NCBI GenBank assembly: GCA_045539315.1 | Contig: JAZQFC010000010.1 | Location: 62,001 to 126,000, forward strand | Length of the DNA stretch: 64,000 nt | Source of the DNA: RUG11462 sp045539315 | GTDB lineage: Bacteria > Bacillota > Clostridia > Oscillospirales > Acutalibacteraceae | Direction of reading: 5' to 3' | Shown: piece by piece, positions 7,736-17,085 of the stretch | How the letters are laid out: each line of letters starts with the position of its first letter | How positions within the stretch are numbered: the stretch's first letter is position 1 | Program-made: the position numbers and the translations under genes | The notes under the pieces: generated by a model | What the model was told of the DNA's origin: nothing | Databases searched by the model: none | The model's input: the letters and a program-made list of their open reading frames with translations, nothing else

Positions 7736-10700
7736 TTAAAGTTTAATTCTCTTAATACCTGAATATTTACTTTTGTTAGTGCCGGCAATTGCGCGAACTT
7801 TTACTTGATATTTTTTGCCTTTAGTTAACTTTTTAGTGAATTTAAGTTTTTTAGAAGTAAACTTTTTCCACTTCTTGCCGATTTTAATAAATATCTCGTA
7901 TTTTTTAGCGCCTGTAACTTTTTTAATTGTTACAGTAAGTTTATTACCTTTTTTAGAAAGTTTTATTGTTGGTTTTTTAAGAGTTTTTCGTGGAATTACT
8001 TTACCATAACTTTCAACTTCGCCACAAACTGCACAAACAGTATCGCCTGTATAACCTTTTGCAGCGTAAGTGGCATCTTTCTTGCCTTTTAAGTTAAAGT
8101 TATGCGGTAAAGTTGGAATGATTTCTGCTTCTTGAATAACTTCATCACAAACACCGCACCAGATTTTATCGGTACGACCTGTTTTTGTACAAGTAGGTGA
8201 ATAACCAAACTGTGTTTGCTCTTGGTGTGGAAGTTTTGGAATTACTTCTTGCGCTACAATTACTTCATTACAAACCGAACAATGTGAACCCATAGTAAGA
8301 CCTTCTTCACTACAACTTGGGAATTTACCTAAATCGGTAACAATGGTGTGAGGTAATTTTGGTATTTCTTCAGGTTCAACAAATACAGTGCCACACAATT
8401 CACAAGCACTGCCTTGTGTATAACCAACCTCGCTACAAGTAGGCTCAACAGCGTTAAATATTTTGATTTTATGAGCATCTTTATCTGCTGCTACAAATGT
8501 GTCTTTGTAGGTTTGATTACAAACAGAACAAGTGTGTTCGGTGTAACCTTGCGTATTACAAGTAGGGGAGAAAACTTTGTCAAAACCATCCTTTGCAACG
8601 TGGTCATCAGTTTTACTCACAAAATCAGTTTTATATACCTTTTCACAAATTATACACAAATATTCAGTATACCCCTTGTCTTTACAAGTAGGGTTTACAA
8701 CATTTTTTGTGCTTTCATCAGGAATATGAGTATGGTCTGATGTTGTTACTTTAGTAAGCGTAATATCTTTGTCAGTTTGAACTAAAGCATCGCTACCATA
8801 TGTGTTGCCATCGCTATCCATATAATATAAAAATTTTTCATCATATTGATATGGTGTAAAGTAACATCCATCAGTAGTAAAGTATTTTACACCGTCAACA
8901 GTTACAATATGTTCGCCTGCTTTGATTGTTTTAGTTTTATTAAAATCACAAGTGTTACATTTATAAGTTACACTTCCTGCGGTGGTTTCAGTTGGCGCTG
9001 TGAAATTAGTACTATAAATATCGTGAGTGCCAATGTGCTCGATGTATTTACAATTTTCTTTACCACACTCTGCACAGGTATAGTAATAGCCAACGTGGTT
9101 TACACAATTACTAAATTCAACTTTTGTGCTTTCATCTACTGTGTGTCCTTTAAAAGTATATGCACCTGAAATATCTGTATCAGCGCCATCTGTATAATAA
9201 TAGTCGCAATTTTCACAAGAATATTTGTAATATCTCATCGTTGTGCAAGTGTTTTCGCCCAAAAGTTCGGATTTATACTCGTGGCCTTTGATTGGCGCAG
9301 TTTCTTTTTCTTCTAAAACTTCGCCACATTCAGTACAACTGTATGTTGTAATTTCACTATAATAGCAGTCTGCTTCACGAGTTATAACACCACCATCTGA
9401 TTTATGACCGAGCGCTTCGCCTTCGCTCAAATTACAATATTCACAATGCTTTGGCGACAAGCAAGTAGCATCAACATAACTATGGTTACATTCCATTGTG
9501 AAATTGCCTGACATATTAGCAGAAACGCTAACAGATACACCATTTTGTTTAAGAACATTGTTGTTTGCAACATTTACAAACTGAACGTTTTCTGTGTGGT
9601 TAGTAAGCGCTCCTAAATTGTTTAAAGTTGTGTTTGCTAATTTCACATCAACATAATTTGTTAAAGCGTTATCTGAATGGAATAAATATAAAGCATCGTT
9701 TACAATACAATTGTTTAAATGCAATTTTCTATTAGATTTATTTGAGCCGTTGCTCATTAAAAATGCTTTTCTACCATTTAAGTTAAAGGTGCAATTATTA
9801 TAAATTCCTGTATTTCTTGCAATTATGTAAGTGCTTGTGCTGCTAACTTTTTCGCCGAATGTAAACTCACAATTATTTGCCTCGATATCGATACTGCCGT
9901 AATTATGATTGAACACATAACCCCAAGATGCTGTTGAATTTATAGTAATATTCAAATCTTCAAATTTTACTTTTGCGTTATAGTTGTTTTCTGTTGTGTG
10001 TATAAAATTACTAGATTTTCCGGAAATTATAACATTACCGTTTTTAATTATATTTGGTTTGTTTTCATCGCCAATTGCCAAATAACCGCCATTTACAGTT
10101 AGAGTTTTGCCATTAAAATCGAAATTCATTTCATGGTGTAAAATTAAGTTTTTTGTTAATTCAATATCATTTAAAAATTTAATAGTTCCGCCTTTTTTAA
10201 TACGGCTTATTGCTAAAGCGAGTTCTTCTTCGTTAGCAACTTCAAAATAATTAGTAGTTGTAATTGAATTAGCATTGTTTAAAATAATATCGCTTTGATT
10301 ATTGGTTTTAACAAGGAAAACTTTATCAAGATACAAAGTTCCACTAGCGCGTTTGAATTTCAACTGAAAATCGGTCTTTTCTTCTACAGTAATAGAACCG
10401 ACTTTTTGATATTTCATCTGTGCATTATAATCTCTTTTTAATGAAATTGTATTTGCTCTTTGACCGTTAAAATAAGCGACAAAACTACCATCATTAGCAA
10501 CGCCTACATAATCAACATAAACGTCATAATTGCCCGCTTCGATATCTTTTAAATAAAGATTCATATCCGAGTTTGAAGCGACAACGCACTTTTGAGCGCA
10601 AGGCATATAATTTGTAGTTACTTTATTTGAATGTTCAAGGTTTTCTGCTTCAAAAATTTGATATTTTTCATAATCTTTGATATCTTCAAGTCTATAAACT

Positions 10701-11578
10701 CTTACATAGTCAATAAGCATTTCCCAAACAGAATAATCTGTTCGTTCTGGTGTGCCTGCTAAAGAACCCATTTGCAAACCTAAAATAAGCCATTGTTCCC
10801 AATCCTTAAAACAAGCAAGATTAGGGTCATCAAGGTCTTTTATGTTCATCATATACTCGTCAACGCCGATGATCATGATAGAGCCGTCCATATAGCACCA
10901 AAAAGTATGAAAATCATCGTTAAGCGGCACTTCATAAGGCGTTTTGTACTCGCCAACACCGGTTGCAACGTGTGCATCGTTTGCATTTCCGCCTATTTTT
11001 TTAAAAGGTCTAGATGTATGTAAAGTCTGCCAAGTAGAGCAATTTGCTTTGTCTTTATTAGCAGTACCGACTGCTTCCATAATATCAATTTCGCCTGACC
11101 ATGGCCACGAACAAGAATTTATTGTATAGTCTCTACCCATTGTCCAAATAGCAGGGTAAACACCTTTACCTTTAGGAAGTTTTGCTCTTACTTCAATAAG
11201 ACCTTCAGACCAAGCGGCTTTTGAAGAAACTTCTCCGCTTTGTATTAGTTTGGTTTTTGCTTTTCCGTTTGTAAATTCACTCGTTGCTTTTTCATAAGCG
11301 CGAAGTTTTAGGCAACCATCTGAAACTGTAACGTTGCCGTCTTCTTGTGTGCTCCAAGTTTCGTCAGCTCGGCCCCAACCTTTAGCGATTTCCCACTTGG
11401 ATTCATCAACCTTATCGCCTTCAAATTCATCGTTCCAAGCAAGCGTTGAATTTTTTTTGAAAACGTCTAAAAAAGTTTCGTTTGTTGGTATTTCTTCAGC
11501 ATTTGCAGATGTAATATTCAAAGCAAATGCTGAAGAAACTATTGTTAAAGTTAAAATAATTGAAATTAATTTTTTCAT
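7736..11578 (-). CDS. Secreted GH16 endo-beta-glucanase with Cys-rich repeats
   Basis: 1,280-residue exported glycoside hydrolase. Signal peptide (1-27, ANA cleavage), GH16 catalytic domain (about 45-300) with the retaining active site GEIDIMEAVG (nucleophile E163, D165, acid/base E168), a CBM6-like module (about 308-425, FEAENLEHS start, LYLDKVFLV end), a beta-helix-like stretch (about 445-690), then about eleven roughly 50-residue Cys-rich repeats of type PTCxxxGYTxxxCxxC (about 700-1190) and a Lys-rich Fn3-like C-terminal domain. The EIDIME motif without the kappa-carrageenase insertion suggests laminarin, lichenan or mixed-linkage beta-glucan as substrate. The tail is shared with the BspA protein at 34893 and probably tethers or displays the enzyme. 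Transcription likely depends on the neighbouring AraC protein. Confidence 0.88.
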   Translation of the reverse strand: MKKLISIILTLTIVSSAFALNITSANAEEIPTNETFLDVFKKNSTLAWNDEFEGDKVDESKWEIAKGWGRADETWSTQEDGNVTVSDGCLKLRAYEKATSEFTNGKAKTKLIQSGEVSSKAAWSEGLIEVRAKLPKGKGVYPAIWTMGRDYTINSCSWPWSGEIDIMEAVGTANKDKANCSTWQTLHTSRPFKKIGGNANDAHVATGVGEYKTPYEVPLNDDFHTFWCYMDGSIMIIGVDEYMMNIKDLDDPNLACFKDWEQWLILGLQMGSLAGTPERTDYSVWEMLIDYVRVYRLEDIKDYEKYQIFEAENLEHSNKVTTNYMPCAQKCVVASNSDMNLYLKDIEAGNYDVYVDYVGVANDGSFVAYFNGQRANTISLKRDYNAQMKYQKVGSITVEEKTDFQLKFKRASGTLYLDKVFLVKTNNQSDIILNNANSITTTNYFEVANEEELALAISRIKKGGTIKFLNDIELTKNLILHHEMNFDFNGKTLTVNGGYLAIGDENKPNIIKNGNVIISGKSSNFIHTTENNYNAKVKFEDLNITINSTASWGYVFNHNYGSIDIEANNCEFTFGEKVSSTSTYIIARNTGIYNNCTFNLNGRKAFLMSNGSNKSNRKLHLNNCIVNDALYLFHSDNALTNYVDVKLANTTLNNLGALTNHTENVQFVNVANNNVLKQNGVSVSVSANMSGNFTMECNHSYVDATCLSPKHCEYCNLSEGEALGHKSDGGVITREADCYYSEITTYSCTECGEVLEEKETAPIKGHEYKSELLGENTCTTMRYYKYSCENCDYYYTDGADTDISGAYTFKGHTVDESTKVEFSNCVNHVGYYYTCAECGKENCKYIEHIGTHDIYSTNFTAPTETTAGSVTYKCNTCDFNKTKTIKAGEHIVTVDGVKYFTTDGCYFTPYQYDEKFLYYMDSDGNTYGSDALVQTDKDITLTKVTTSDHTHIPDESTKNVVNPTCKDKGYTEYLCIICEKVYKTDFVSKTDDHVAKDGFDKVFSPTCNTQGYTEHTCSVCNQTYKDTFVAADKDAHKIKIFNAVEPTCSEVGYTQGSACELCGTVFVEPEEIPKLPHTIVTDLGKFPSCSEEGLTMGSHCSVCNEVIVAQEVIPKLPHQEQTQFGYSPTCTKTGRTDKIWCGVCDEVIQEAEIIPTLPHNFNLKGKKDATYAAKGYTGDTVCAVCGEVESYGKVIPRKTLKKPTIKLSKKGNKLTVTIKKVTGAKKYEIFIKIGKKWKKFTSKKLKFTKKLTKGKKYQVKVRAIAGTNKSKYSGIKRIKL

Positions 11579-11608
11579 AATATATCTCCTAATATTTTAA
11601 TTAAATTT

Positions 11609-11637
11609 ATTATAACACAAAAGCGTATATTTGTCTA
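11609..11637 (-). promoter_or_regulatory. Promoter of the GH16 gene
   Basis: Minus strand: TAGACA (11632-11637), 17 bases, TATAAT (11609-11614). The -35 is off consensus by one base, in keeping with an activated promoter. An SD (TAGGAGATAT) precedes ATG 11578. Confidence 0.72.
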
Positions 11638-11665
11638 TTGCAAAGTTTGTCTATTTATTTTGCAA
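11632..11665 (-). promoter_or_regulatory. Putative AraC-family operator, GH16 promoter
   Basis: On the plus strand the half-sites TGTCTATTGCA (11632) and TGTCTATTTA-TT-TTGCA (11648) are 16 bases apart and start at the -35 box, the same geometry as at the M14 promoter (6370-6402). A further AACTTTGCAAAG lies at 11678-11689. Spo0A boxes also contain TTTGTC, so that is an alternative reading for part of it. Confidence 0.6.
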
Positions 11666-11774
11666 AAGCGCTCAATTAACTTTGCAAAGATAAATATAAA
11701 AATAATTTTTCAAGCACAATTTATGACAAAAATCGCAATTGATATTTGGTAGCATATATTCGAGGGTGAGAAAA

Positions 11775-12611
11775 ATGATAGTATATGCCGATGTGTTAGT
11801 GTTTTTAAATGCAATAGTATCATATTTTTTGATTCTATGCGTATGTGCAATTTATAAGTTTCGCCCAAAAACATATCGATTAGTTTTTGGCGCAGTTTTC
11901 GGCGGGCTATCAGCACTTGTTATTTTTCTGCCGAAAATGTTTTTTGTGTGCGAAGTAGCAATAAAAGTGTTAATTTGCGCTGTGGAAATTTTAATAACAT
12001 TTTCTTTTAAAAATAGAATTCGTTTTGCAAAATTATTTTTAACTTTATTAACGGTTACTTACATATTTTCAGGTTTGGTATTAAGCATTATTGAAATAAG
12101 TAATACTAATATAGCGGTTTATCAAAATGGAATAGCCTATTTTGATATTTCGCCTATGATGTTGATAGTATCAACTGCGGTAGTATATTGTTTTATTCGT
12201 TTTTTACTTCTTTTCAAAAAAGGCGCGCAAAACGAAGAGCAAATTTATGAATGTGAAGTTGAACTTTATGGAATAAAAGTGAAATTTTTAGGCATAAACG
12301 ATAGTGGAAATTCATTATTAGACCCTTATTTTAACACGCCGGTTGTTATTGTTGAAAAAGAAATTCTAGCACCGATTTTGGATTTTAACCCAAAAACCTA
12401 TTTAATTCCAGTAAAAAGCATTGTTGCTAATGGAGTAATTTTTGCATTTAAACCGAATAGTTTTAAATATTTAAAAAACGGAAAATATATAGAAAAAAGC
12501 GAAGTTACCATTGGAATCTCAAATAGTAAAATACATAGTCAGTATGGCGCAATTTTATCGCCTGAAATATTTGAATTAACGGAGGAAGAGTTATGCTTTT
12601 GTATAAAATAA
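11775..12611 (+). CDS. spoIIGA: Sigma-E processing peptidase SpoIIGA
   Basis: 278-residue membrane aspartic protease that cleaves pro-sigma-E in the mother cell during sporulation. ATG 11775 is chosen because GAGGGTGAG precedes it; the protein then begins MIVYADVLVFLNAIVSY, as in the family. Five hydrophobic segments fill the first half (to about residue 150), and the soluble half has the active-site signature DSGNSLLDP with catalytic D176. The 3' end overlaps sigE by 19 bases, so the two are translationally coupled, as in the Bacillus spoIIG operon. Confidence 0.93.
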   Translation: MIVYADVLVFLNAIVSYFLILCVCAIYKFRPKTYRLVFGAVFGGLSALVIFLPKMFFVCEVAIKVLICAVEILITFSFKNRIRFAKLFLTLLTVTYIFSGLVLSIIEISNTNIAVYQNGIAYFDISPMMLIVSTAVVYCFIRFLLLFKKGAQNEEQIYECEVELYGIKVKFLGINDSGNSLLDPYFNTPVVIVEKEILAPILDFNPKTYLIPVKSIVANGVIFAFKPNSFKYLKNGKYIEKSEVTIGISNSKIHSQYGAILSPEIFELTEEELCFCIK

Positions 12612-13300
12612 AAACCTTTTTGATAAAATTATTTAATAGAATTTTCACTGCAGACAGAGTTTATTATATAAACGGTCCGCAAACGCTACCCCCACCATTA
12701 GAAAGTGAAGAAGAATTAAAAATGGTAGCATTGGCGTCAGATGGCGATGAAGAGGCGAGAAATACTTTAATAGTACATAATCTGCGATTAGTTGTATATA
12801 TAGCCAGAAAGTTTGATGCCGCAAGTGCATCTATTGAAGATTTAATTTCAATTGGCACAATTGGTCTTATGAAAGCGGTAAAAACCTTTAATAAAGACAA
12901 AAAAATTAAATTGGCAACTTATGCTTCAAGGTGCATTGAAAATGAAATTTTAATGTATTTGCGAAAAACAAATTCAATAAAAACCGAAGTGTCATTTGAT
13001 GAGCCGTTAAATGTTGACTGGGACGGAAACGAACTGTTGTTATCCGATGTTTTAGGCTCCGAGCCTGATATAGTAAACCAAGATGTAGAGTTAAAAGACG
13101 AGCGCAGAATTGTATCAAAATTAGTTGAAGAACTGCCGCAAAGAGAAAGAATAATTTGTCAAATGCGATTTGGTTTTTGTGGTTATGAAGAGCATACGCA
13201 AAAAGAAGTCGCCGATATTTTAGGAATATCTCAAAGTTATATTTCAAGATTAGAAAAGAAAATAATCGCAAAACTAAAACTCGCAGTAGAAAATATGTAA
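12593..13300 (+). CDS. sigE: Sporulation sigma factor E (pro-form)
   Basis: 235-residue mother-cell sigma factor. The amphipathic, basic pro-sequence is residues 1 to about 23 and the conserved processing region is DRVYYINGPQTLPPPL. Regions 2 (NLRLVVYIARKF, EDLISIGTIGLMKAVKTF, ATYASRCIENEI) and 4 (ELPQRERIICQMRFG, TQKEVADILGISQSYISRLE) are intact. A GGAGGAAGAG ribosome site lies within the end of spoIIGA. In Bacillus and many Clostridia sigG follows; here the next gene is a convergent pyrophosphatase, so sigG must be elsewhere. Confidence 0.95.
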   Translation: MLLYKIKTFLIKLFNRIFTADRVYYINGPQTLPPPLESEEELKMVALASDGDEEARNTLIVHNLRLVVYIARKFDAASASIEDLISIGTIGLMKAVKTFNKDKKIKLATYASRCIENEILMYLRKTNSIKTEVSFDEPLNVDWDGNELLLSDVLGSEPDIVNQDVELKDERRIVSKLVEELPQRERIICQMRFGFCGYEEHTQKEVADILGISQSYISRLEKKIIAKLKLAVENM

Positions 13301-13304
13301 CAAA

Positions 13305-13338
13305 AAAGGCTATCTCAACGAGATAGCCTTTCAAATTT
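13305..13338. terminator. Terminator between sigE and hppA
   Basis: AAAGGCTATCTC / GAGATAGCCTTT with loop AAC; the genes on both sides are convergent, so it probably works in both directions. Confidence 0.85.
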
Positions 13339-13344
13339 TACTTA

Positions 13345-15420
13345 TTAGAAAATACCAAATTGAACAACGAGCGCTGCGAAAACAATTGAAACCATTGATA
13401 AAAGTTTAATCAAAATGTTAATAGCAGGGCCGGATGTATCTTTAAATGGGTCGCCAACTGTGTCGCCAACAACTGCTGCTTTGTGGTTATCAGAACCTTT
13501 ACCGCCGTAAACACCGCTTTCGATGTATTTTTTAGCATTGTCCCAAGCACCGCCTGAGTTAGACATAAATACTGCGATAAGGAAGCCTGTAACAGTAGCG
13601 CCTGCAAGAAGACCAACAACACCTGCACAGCCAAGGATAAGACCAACAACAACCGGAACAACAATAGCAACAATTGTAGGAAGAATCATTTCTTTAAGGC
13701 TTGATTTTGTACAAAGGTCAACACATTTAGCGTAGTCTGCTTCTTTTTTACCTTCCATAAGGCCGGTGATTTCTTTAAACTGACGGCGAACTTCTTTAAC
13801 AACGCTTTGAGCAGCACGACCAACAGATTCCATTGTAAGAGCCGCAAACACAAATGGTAGGCAAGCGCCTATAAATAAACCAATGAGAACTGTTGGGTTT
13901 GTAACTGATAAATCTGCAATTTTTTCAGCACCACCAGGAATTGTTTTAACCTTGTCAATATATGAAACCATAAGAGCAAGCGCAGTAAGAGCAGCAGAGC
14001 CAATAGCAAAACCTTTACCTGTAGCAGCAGTAGTGTTACCAAGTGAGTCAAGCGCATCTGTACGCTCACGAACTTCTTTAGGAAGACCTGCCATTTCAGC
14101 AATACCACCAGCGTTATCAGCAACAGGGCCATAAGCGTCAGTAGCAAGTGTAATACCAAGAGTTGAAAGCATACCAACTGCAGCGAGTGCAATACCATAA
14201 AGACCGTTATTTCCACCACCTGCAACAAAGTATGAAACTAATACGCAGATAGAAACAATAATTATAGGAATTGCAGTTGACAACATACCAAGTGAAATAC
14301 CTGAAATAATAATTGTAGCAGAACCTGTTTCAGAAGAACCTGCTAATTTTTTAGTAGGTTTATATGTGTCAGAAGTGTAATATTCGGTTGCTTGACCGAT
14401 AAACACACCTGCAATAAGACCGGCAATAATAGGAATATACATAGCCCAATGTTCTTTACCCAAAACAAACCAAACAAGTGGGAAAGAAACAATGGCAATC
14501 ATAATAGCAGAGAAGTTAGTACCACGGCTTAATGCTTTAAGAAGATTCTTTTGTGAAGCGCCTTCCTTTGTGCGAACCAAAGCAGTACCAAACATTGAGC
14601 AAATAATACCAACTGCAGCAATAAGCATAGGAAGAGCCATAGCCTCAAGTGTACCAAATGCCGCTACACCAAGAGCCGCCGCAGAAATAACGCTACCAAC
14701 ATAAGACTCATAAAGGTCAGCGCCCATACCTGCAACGTCACCAACGTTATCACCAACATTATCAGCGATAACTGCAGGGTTTCTAGGGTCATCTTCAGGA
14801 ATACCTGCTTCAACTTTACCAACTAAGTCAGCGCCAACATCGGCTGCTTTTGTAAAGATACCGCCACCAACACGAGCAAAAAGTGCCATAGAAGAAGCAC
14901 CCATACCGAATGTAAGCATAGCAGAAGTAATGTCTGCAGGCTCAAGACCAAACACAAATTTAAGAAGGAAGAACCAAATCGAGATATCCAAAAGACCAAG
15001 ACCTACTACAGTAAAGCCCATTACAGAACCTGCTGAAAAAGCAACTCTAAGACCTCTGTTTAATCCTTCCATACAAGCGTTGGCAGTTCTTGCGTTTGAC
15101 AAAGTAGCAATTTTCATACCAACAAAACCTGACAATGCAGAGAAAAAGCCACCTGTAATAAATGCGAACGGCACATAAGGGGTGAGAAGACCAAAAATAG
15201 CCATAACGCCAAGAATTACAAAAAGCACTGCAAAGAACACAATTACAATTGCATATTGGCGTTTTAAATAAGCATTAGCGCCATCGCGAATTGACTGTGA
15301 AATCTTTTTCATTTTATCTGTGCCTTCAGAAAACTTCAAAACTTTTTTTGCAGTTAAAAGCGCAAATAAAAGAGCTATTATTGCACAAACAAATGTGGCA
15401 ATTACCAACAATTTTTCCAT
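13345..15420 (-). CDS. hppA: Membrane-bound ion-translocating pyrophosphatase
   Basis: 691 residues with about 15-16 membrane segments; hydrolyses PPi while pumping H+ or Na+ across the membrane. Signature motifs are intact: KAADVGADLVGKVEAGIPED and DDPRNPAVIADNVGDNVGD (substrate/Mg binding), and GGAWDNAKKYIE with GDTVGDPFKDTSGP near the C-terminus. GNTTAATGKGFAIGSAAL has Ala where K+-independent enzymes have Lys, so it should be K+-dependent; the pumped ion cannot be told by eye. An ATG at 15426 is only 3 bases from the AAGGA site, whereas ATG 15420 is 9 bases from it and is chosen. It is a single-gene unit with its own promoter. Confidence 0.95.
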   Translation of the reverse strand: MEKLLVIATFVCAIIALLFALLTAKKVLKFSEGTDKMKKISQSIRDGANAYLKRQYAIVIVFFAVLFVILGVMAIFGLLTPYVPFAFITGGFFSALSGFVGMKIATLSNARTANACMEGLNRGLRVAFSAGSVMGFTVVGLGLLDISIWFFLLKFVFGLEPADITSAMLTFGMGASSMALFARVGGGIFTKAADVGADLVGKVEAGIPEDDPRNPAVIADNVGDNVGDVAGMGADLYESYVGSVISAAALGVAAFGTLEAMALPMLIAAVGIICSMFGTALVRTKEGASQKNLLKALSRGTNFSAIMIAIVSFPLVWFVLGKEHWAMYIPIIAGLIAGVFIGQATEYYTSDTYKPTKKLAGSSETGSATIIISGISLGMLSTAIPIIIVSICVLVSYFVAGGGNNGLYGIALAAVGMLSTLGITLATDAYGPVADNAGGIAEMAGLPKEVRERTDALDSLGNTTAATGKGFAIGSAALTALALMVSYIDKVKTIPGGAEKIADLSVTNPTVLIGLFIGACLPFVFAALTMESVGRAAQSVVKEVRRQFKEITGLMEGKKEADYAKCVDLCTKSSLKEMILPTIVAIVVPVVVGLILGCAGVVGLLAGATVTGFLIAVFMSNSGGAWDNAKKYIESGVYGGKGSDNHKAAVVGDTVGDPFKDTSGPAINILIKLLSMVSIVFAALVVQFGIF

Positions 15421-15487
15421 AAACATTAATCCTTTCAATTTTTAAATATTAAATAATTAATTTATCAATTTTTACAGAGCAATATAC

Positions 15488-15516
15488 ATTATATAACAAA
15501 TAAAATAAAAAGTCAA
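15488..15516 (-). promoter_or_regulatory. Promoter of hppA
   Basis: Minus strand: TTGACT (15511-15516), 17 bases, TATAAT (15488-15493); the leader is about 60 bases. Confidence 0.75.
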
Positions 15517-15548
15517 TAAGTTAAGGAAAAATATTGTTAAAAAATTAA

Positions 15549-16721
15549 CTATTTCATAATTCTTTGCTTTTTCGCAATATTTTGTTCACAAATAAAGGCT
15601 TTTGAATAAAAAATGCCCTTATTTGTAACAACAAAATTACCTTTTTCACTTGAAATTATATTTTTTCCAAGGCTTTTTTGCGCTTTTTCATTCATTTTAT
15701 CAATAGCAAGTTGCTTTGCTTGTTGAGTGTTTAACCTAATTTTTTTAAAAGTAATTTTTCTAAATTGTGTGGTAGTTTTTCTTATAGGCAATTCAACGCC
15801 CAAAAGTTCATAATATTTAACTTTTTTCTTTGCGATATAAGGCGATTTTATCTCGCCTAAAAATAACGGAATATCTATATTTGCAATTGATAAAACCGAG
15901 CGTTTTTCATAGTCTTTTTCATATAGTTTTTGTTTGGTGTCAAAAGGTACAAAAACCTTTAAATTATGCCTTGTTTTAGCAATAACTTCTGCATTTGAAT
16001 GCACAAATTTTGTGGTTTTATCTTTTAGTTCAACCGCGCCCGAAACTAGTAAATCTCCCTTTGCAACTGCCTGACCGATTTTAACACTAACTTTGCCGTT
16101 GTAAGCCTTAACTTTCAAAATTTCTCCGTCAGTTTTTGCAATAATATTGCAAGGAAATTTTTGCGTGTTAGTCATCTTTTTTTCGTTTGTTTTTGTAAGC
16201 ACTACTTCAATAAAACAACCCTTAATATTAAAAGCCGCCCAGGAATATTCTTTGTTTTTAATAAGAAAATCTTGCCTTGCTTTTTCTGCGTCAATTTTAT
16301 CAATTCTTTTGCCTATGTAAACACCACTGCTTTTAAGCGCATTAAGAGTTTTTTCTTTATTTATAGCATCAGTTGAATTGACAGTGATATTAAAACAAAA
16401 ACCGGATAAATACCAAATTATTAAGAAAAACAAAAATGCGCCGATTAAAATGCCATATCTATGTTTGTATCTGTTAATTAAAAAAGGAACACCATGTCTT
16501 TTTGTGATATGTAGATGCATACAAGATTTTTTAGCGATTTTTCGTATATTTTTATAATCTTTTATATACATTTTGCCTTGAATTTCATTAACATCTGCCT
16601 TTGCGTCCCAAACTAAAATCTGCTCTTTTGCGCAAAGGTTTAAAAATCTTTCGGGAAAAACACCTTTTCCAAAAAACGAAACATAACCGGTTATGTTTTT
16701 ATAAACTTTTAGCATAAACAT
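15549..16721 (-). CDS. yqfD: Sporulation protein YqfD
   Basis: 390-residue protein of the YqfD family, sigma-E-controlled in Bacillus and needed for efficient sporulation. Visible are a cytoplasmic N-terminal part (about 1-85; VPERFLNLC-like ligand to KRHGVPFLINRYKHRYG), one transmembrane helix at about 90-108 and a long external region with a lipoyl-like turn (TDGEILKVKAYNGKVSVKIGQ; VAKGDLLVSGAVE). A GAGGTG site lies 7 bases before the ATG. It follows yqfC by 12 bases on the same strand, the usual pairing. Confidence 0.9.
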   Translation of the reverse strand: MFMLKVYKNITGYVSFFGKGVFPERFLNLCAKEQILVWDAKADVNEIQGKMYIKDYKNIRKIAKKSCMHLHITKRHGVPFLINRYKHRYGILIGAFLFFLIIWYLSGFCFNITVNSTDAINKEKTLNALKSSGVYIGKRIDKIDAEKARQDFLIKNKEYSWAAFNIKGCFIEVVLTKTNEKKMTNTQKFPCNIIAKTDGEILKVKAYNGKVSVKIGQAVAKGDLLVSGAVELKDKTTKFVHSNAEVIAKTRHNLKVFVPFDTKQKLYEKDYEKRSVLSIANIDIPLFLGEIKSPYIAKKKVKYYELLGVELPIRKTTTQFRKITFKKIRLNTQQAKQLAIDKMNEKAQKSLGKNIISSEKGNFVVTNKGIFYSKAFICEQNIAKKQRIMK

Positions 16722-16733
16722 TAATAAACACCT

Positions 16734-17009
16734 CTAATTTTGAAATTCAAGTGTTTTAATTTGCCCTGAAATACAAGCGGAATCTGTGCTTAAACTATCA
16801 AGTTTTAGTTTGTTTCCTACAAAAACAATAATTCCGGTGCCGGTGTTGATTTTTATTTCATTTTCCGCATATTGCAAAACGGTGCATTTACAGTCAATAA
16901 GCGCTTTTTCATTAGACTGTAGTTCAATTCTTGCGCCACCTGTTAAAAGACCTTCAGGCAAATCAAGATACTTATTTATCTTGTTTAACCCATTTTTTCT
17001 GTTAGCCAA
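16734..17009 (-). CDS. yqfC: Sporulation protein YqfC
   Basis: 91-residue small sporulation protein; contains the family core DLPEGLLTGGARIELQSNEK and the NEIKINTGTG...I strand pattern. The start codon is TTG at 17009, placed 5 bases after GAGGTG. It forms a two-gene unit with yqfD. A CATAAAAT, close to the sigma-E -10 consensus, occurs upstream on this strand at 17043-17050, but I could not assign a matching -35. In many Firmicutes yqfC-yqfD sit directly upstream of phoH-ybeY; here that link is broken. Confidence 0.88.
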   Translation of the reverse strand: MANRKNGLNKINKYLDLPEGLLTGGARIELQSNEKALIDCKCTVLQYAENEIKINTGTGIIVFVGNKLKLDSLSTDSACISGQIKTLEFQN

Positions 17010-17085
17010 AAAATCACCTCATCAGGCTTAAAATACTGTTTTATTTTATGTTAAATCAGGGCTTTTAATGACAAGGAGAGCGCTT

